From Candidatus Equimonas enterica (lineage in GTDB: Bacteria; Bacteroidota; Bacteroidia; Bacteroidales; Bacteroidaceae): a DNA stretch of 6,978 nt. This document shows positions 5,463-6,978 of this stretch, one piece after another. Made by a program: the position numbers and the translations under genes. Where the stretch lies: contig JAGHRU010000032.1 in assembly GCA_018066225.1 (NCBI GenBank), positions 1-6,978 of the forward strand, read 5' to 3'. Every line of letters starts with the position of its first letter. Position 1 is the stretch's first letter. Below the pieces are notes generated by a model, which saw only the letters and a list, made by a program, of their open reading frames with translations, did not search any database and was not told the DNA's origin.

Positions 5463-6848
5463 ATGTCTGCCACCCGCTCTCTTCTCTGCCGTCTGCTGTG
5501 CTGCCTCGTCCTGTTGCTGTCGTTTGTGCGTCCCTCTGCCGCCCAGAGCGAGCAGGAGATGTTTGCTCATGTCGATAGCGCCAACTTCGTCAAGGCTACG
5601 TTGATGATTGCTGCGCCCAGCACAGCCACTACACAGTCGGTGTTTGGTCACGCTTTCCTTCGGATGCAGTGCCCCTCGGCAGACCTTGACTATTGCTTCA
5701 GTTTTGAGACCAACGATACGCAGGACTTCCTCGCCATCCTCAATGGTACTTACGACGAACGCCTTGTGTGTGCGCCCACCAAGGAATATGTGGCGCAGTA
5801 TATCGAAGAGAACCGCACCATTACGGCGTGCCCGCTCAACATCACCATGCCCGAAGGACAACACCTGTGGCAGAGCCTTGATGAAGCATCTATGTTGCCT
5901 GTCTATCCTTTCCACGACTACTTCCATCACGGCTGTGCGCAGGAGATTATGGTGTTCATCATCGGGGCTATCGAGGGCAATGTGGTCTTTGATAAGCAGT
6001 CCGAAGTCTTTGGCACGACGGTGCTTACCATAGGGCACAACACGTCGTCGCCGTCTTCACTCTTTCGCTTTTTGTGCGCGTTTATGGGCAGCACCGATGC
6101 TTCCGACCGTCTGTTGCCACCAGCAGAGCGTTGCATTGCTCCTTATGTACTGCCCGAGATGCTGCGCGGTGCGCGCATCGTGGCCGACGACGGCAGCGAC
6201 CGCTTGCTGCTGCGTGATGAGCCCTACATCTACTATCAAGGTGGCCCGATGGACAATGGCAGCGGGCTGCTGCCTGTGACGGTGTGGCTTGGCTTGTTGC
6301 TTACTCTCGTGCTGGTCGTAAGCCTCTTGGAGTGGCGCGGCCGTATGCCCCGCCTTGGGGTGCGCCTGCTCGACGCTGCGCTCTTTATATTATATAGCGG
6401 TATCAGCCTGCTGCTGCTCTTCGTCGGACTTTTCAGCACGCTCAGTGCCATCAGCGGCTGGTGCTGGACGATGCTTATCTTCAATCCTGTCCCGTTGGTG
6501 TTGCTCTTTCTTGGCCGTCGCCTTGGCTGGGGGCAGCGTGTGTGGCGACGCATCTACCTCGGCTACGCGCTCTGGGCGATGCTCTACATCCTCGTGATGC
6601 TCGGCGTGGGCAATCATACCAATGCGGAGCAGATTCTCCTCGTCGCCGTCTTTGTGAGTCGCTGTCTCTTCTTGTATTCAGACGAGACAATGAAGAAATA
6701 CACTACACCCACTGCCCGTTTCCTCTCTCTGGACACAGAGGACCTCGTGCCCTTGTCGGTACAGGACGAGAAGGGCAAAGATATCGGCATCGGTACTGGC
6801 GGTGGCCAGAACACTGGCGGCTGGGTCGGCGAAGGCTGGGAAAAATAA
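5463..6848 (+). CDS. DUF4105 (Lnb N-terminal periplasmic domain) membrane protein
   Basis: The 461-residue protein has an N-terminal signal sequence (about 1-27, ending RPSAAQ), a periplasmic domain (about 28-265) and five predicted membrane helices (about 268-291, 303-328, 335-350, 365-383, 388-405). Loops rich in arginine after helices 1 and 3 fit a cytoplasmic location, so the C-terminus should be inside. The periplasmic domain carries DUF4105 landmarks: SVFGHAFLRM with His63, then a YPFHDYFHHGCAQE segment with Cys158. From memory, DUF4105 is now named after Lnb, a Bacteroides lipoprotein N-acyltransferase that replaces Lnt, and a conserved Cys/His pair is thought to be catalytic. An envelope lipid or acyl-transfer role is therefore plausible but not shown. 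Unusually, the common D-N-C motif reads H-G-C here. The C-terminal tail (about 441-459) is rich in glycine. It has its own promoter; nothing is fused or frameshifted. Domain call good, exact function open. Confidence 0.87.
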   Translation: MSATRSLLCRLLCCLVLLLSFVRPSAAQSEQEMFAHVDSANFVKATLMIAAPSTATTQSVFGHAFLRMQCPSADLDYCFSFETNDTQDFLAILNGTYDERLVCAPTKEYVAQYIEENRTITACPLNITMPEGQHLWQSLDEASMLPVYPFHDYFHHGCAQEIMVFIIGAIEGNVVFDKQSEVFGTTVLTIGHNTSSPSSLFRFLCAFMGSTDASDRLLPPAERCIAPYVLPEMLRGARIVADDGSDRLLLRDEPYIYYQGGPMDNGSGLLPVTVWLGLLLTLVLVVSLLEWRGRMPRLGVRLLDAALFILYSGISLLLLFVGLFSTLSAISGWCWTMLIFNPVPLVLLFLGRRLGWGQRVWRRIYLGYALWAMLYILVMLGVGNHTNAEQILLVAVFVSRCLFLYSDETMKKYTTPTARFLSLDTEDLVPLSVQDEKGKDIGIGTGGGQNTGGWVGEGWEK

Positions 6849-6860
6849 GTAAACACACAC

Positions 6861-6881
6861 CGCAGGCCGCTGCGGCCCGCG
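6861..6881 (+). repeat. G+C-rich hairpin downstream of the DUF4105 gene
   Basis: The arms CGCAGGCCG (6861-6869) and CGGCCCGCG (6873-6881) pair with one A-C mismatch around a CTG loop. It lies 12 nt after the stop codon, where a terminator would be expected, but no T tract follows (TAGCATAAACG). It may end or protect the transcript's 3' end; calling it an intrinsic terminator is not justified. Confidence 0.5.
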
Positions 6882-6897
6882 TAGCATAAACGAGCGT

Positions 6898-6951
6898 GGG
6901 CCCCCCCCCAACAAATTATAGGGGGGGGGCGAGGGGTTTTGTTGGGGGGGG
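6898..6951. repeat. Homopolymer C/G cluster with overlapping inverted repeats
   Basis: GGG (6898-6900) runs into C9 (6901-6909). Then come AACAAATTATA, G9 (6921-6929), G4 (6933-6936) and G8 (6944-6951). The C tract can pair with G9 (9 bp, 11-nt loop). Alternatively, 6902-6915 (eight C, then AACAAA) pairs perfectly over 14 bp with 6938-6951. The two pairings exclude each other, and the G runs could also form a G-quadruplex. No gene is seen from 6849 to 6978. Tract lengths in such runs are prone to sequencing and assembly error. Confidence 0.85.
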
Positions 6952-6978
6952 TATTAAGGCAAGAATGAGTGTGTAGTT

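Noticed and set aside
4116..6038. A 640-codon open frame on the minus strand, antisense to the peptidase gene and running through the terminator into the DUF4105 gene.
   Set aside because: It lies opposite two well-supported genes, spans an intrinsic terminator and a promoter, and its product resembles nothing known. The strong C-ending codon bias of the sense genes removes stop codons from the antisense frame.
1..6978. Search for CRISPR arrays, tRNAs, insertion sequences, toxin-antitoxin pairs or defence genes.
   Set aside because: No regularly spaced repeats, tRNA-like folds, transposase-like frames or paired small genes were seen. The ATP-binding protein is a lone gene with no restriction or defence partner in the window.

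Overview
The window looks like a chromosomal segment from a Bacteroidota, most likely order Bacteroidales. The evidence is the rimP-nusA-infB gene order with proteins of Bacteroidales type, start codons preceded by A-rich stretches rather than Shine-Dalgarno sites, and promoters of the Bacteroidota form (TTG, 20 nt, TAnnTTTG). A Prevotella-like family is plausible, but the sequence alone does not settle the genus. No tRNA, rRNA, CRISPR array, insertion sequence or phage gene is visible, and no gap between genes exceeds 300 bases.

Left part (1-2624, minus strand): a core translation/transcription operon read right to left. A promoter at 2593-2624 drives rimP (30S maturation factor), nusA (transcription elongation/termination factor) and infB (initiation factor IF-2), whose GTPase half lies beyond the left edge. 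The leader consists largely of a perfect 11-bp hairpin that begins within a few bases of the predicted transcript start.

Middle (2723-3958, minus strand): a single-gene unit for a 392-residue protein with the layout of the AAA_14/DUF4143 ATP-binding family (P-loop domain, winged helix, C-terminal domain). Both nucleotide-binding motifs are altered: the Walker A lysine is arginine and the Walker B glutamate is glutamine. It has its own promoter, divergent from the next gene.

Right part (4053-6848, plus strand): two envelope genes, each with its own promoter. The first encodes a secreted papain-fold peptidase of the C1B (aminopeptidase C / bleomycin hydrolase) type and ends at a strong intrinsic terminator. 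The second encodes a signal-peptide protein with a DUF4105 (Lnb N-terminal periplasmic) domain and five C-terminal membrane helices, possibly involved in lipoprotein N-acylation.

Right edge (6849-6978): non-coding DNA with a G+C-rich hairpin and an unusual cluster of C9, G9, G4 and G8 tracts. These form two competing inverted repeats and could form a G-quadruplex.

No clearly new multi-gene system is evident. The points most worth following are the motif-degenerate ATPase, the 5'-terminal hairpin of the nusA operon, the variant cysteine motif in the DUF4105 protein and the homopolymer cluster.
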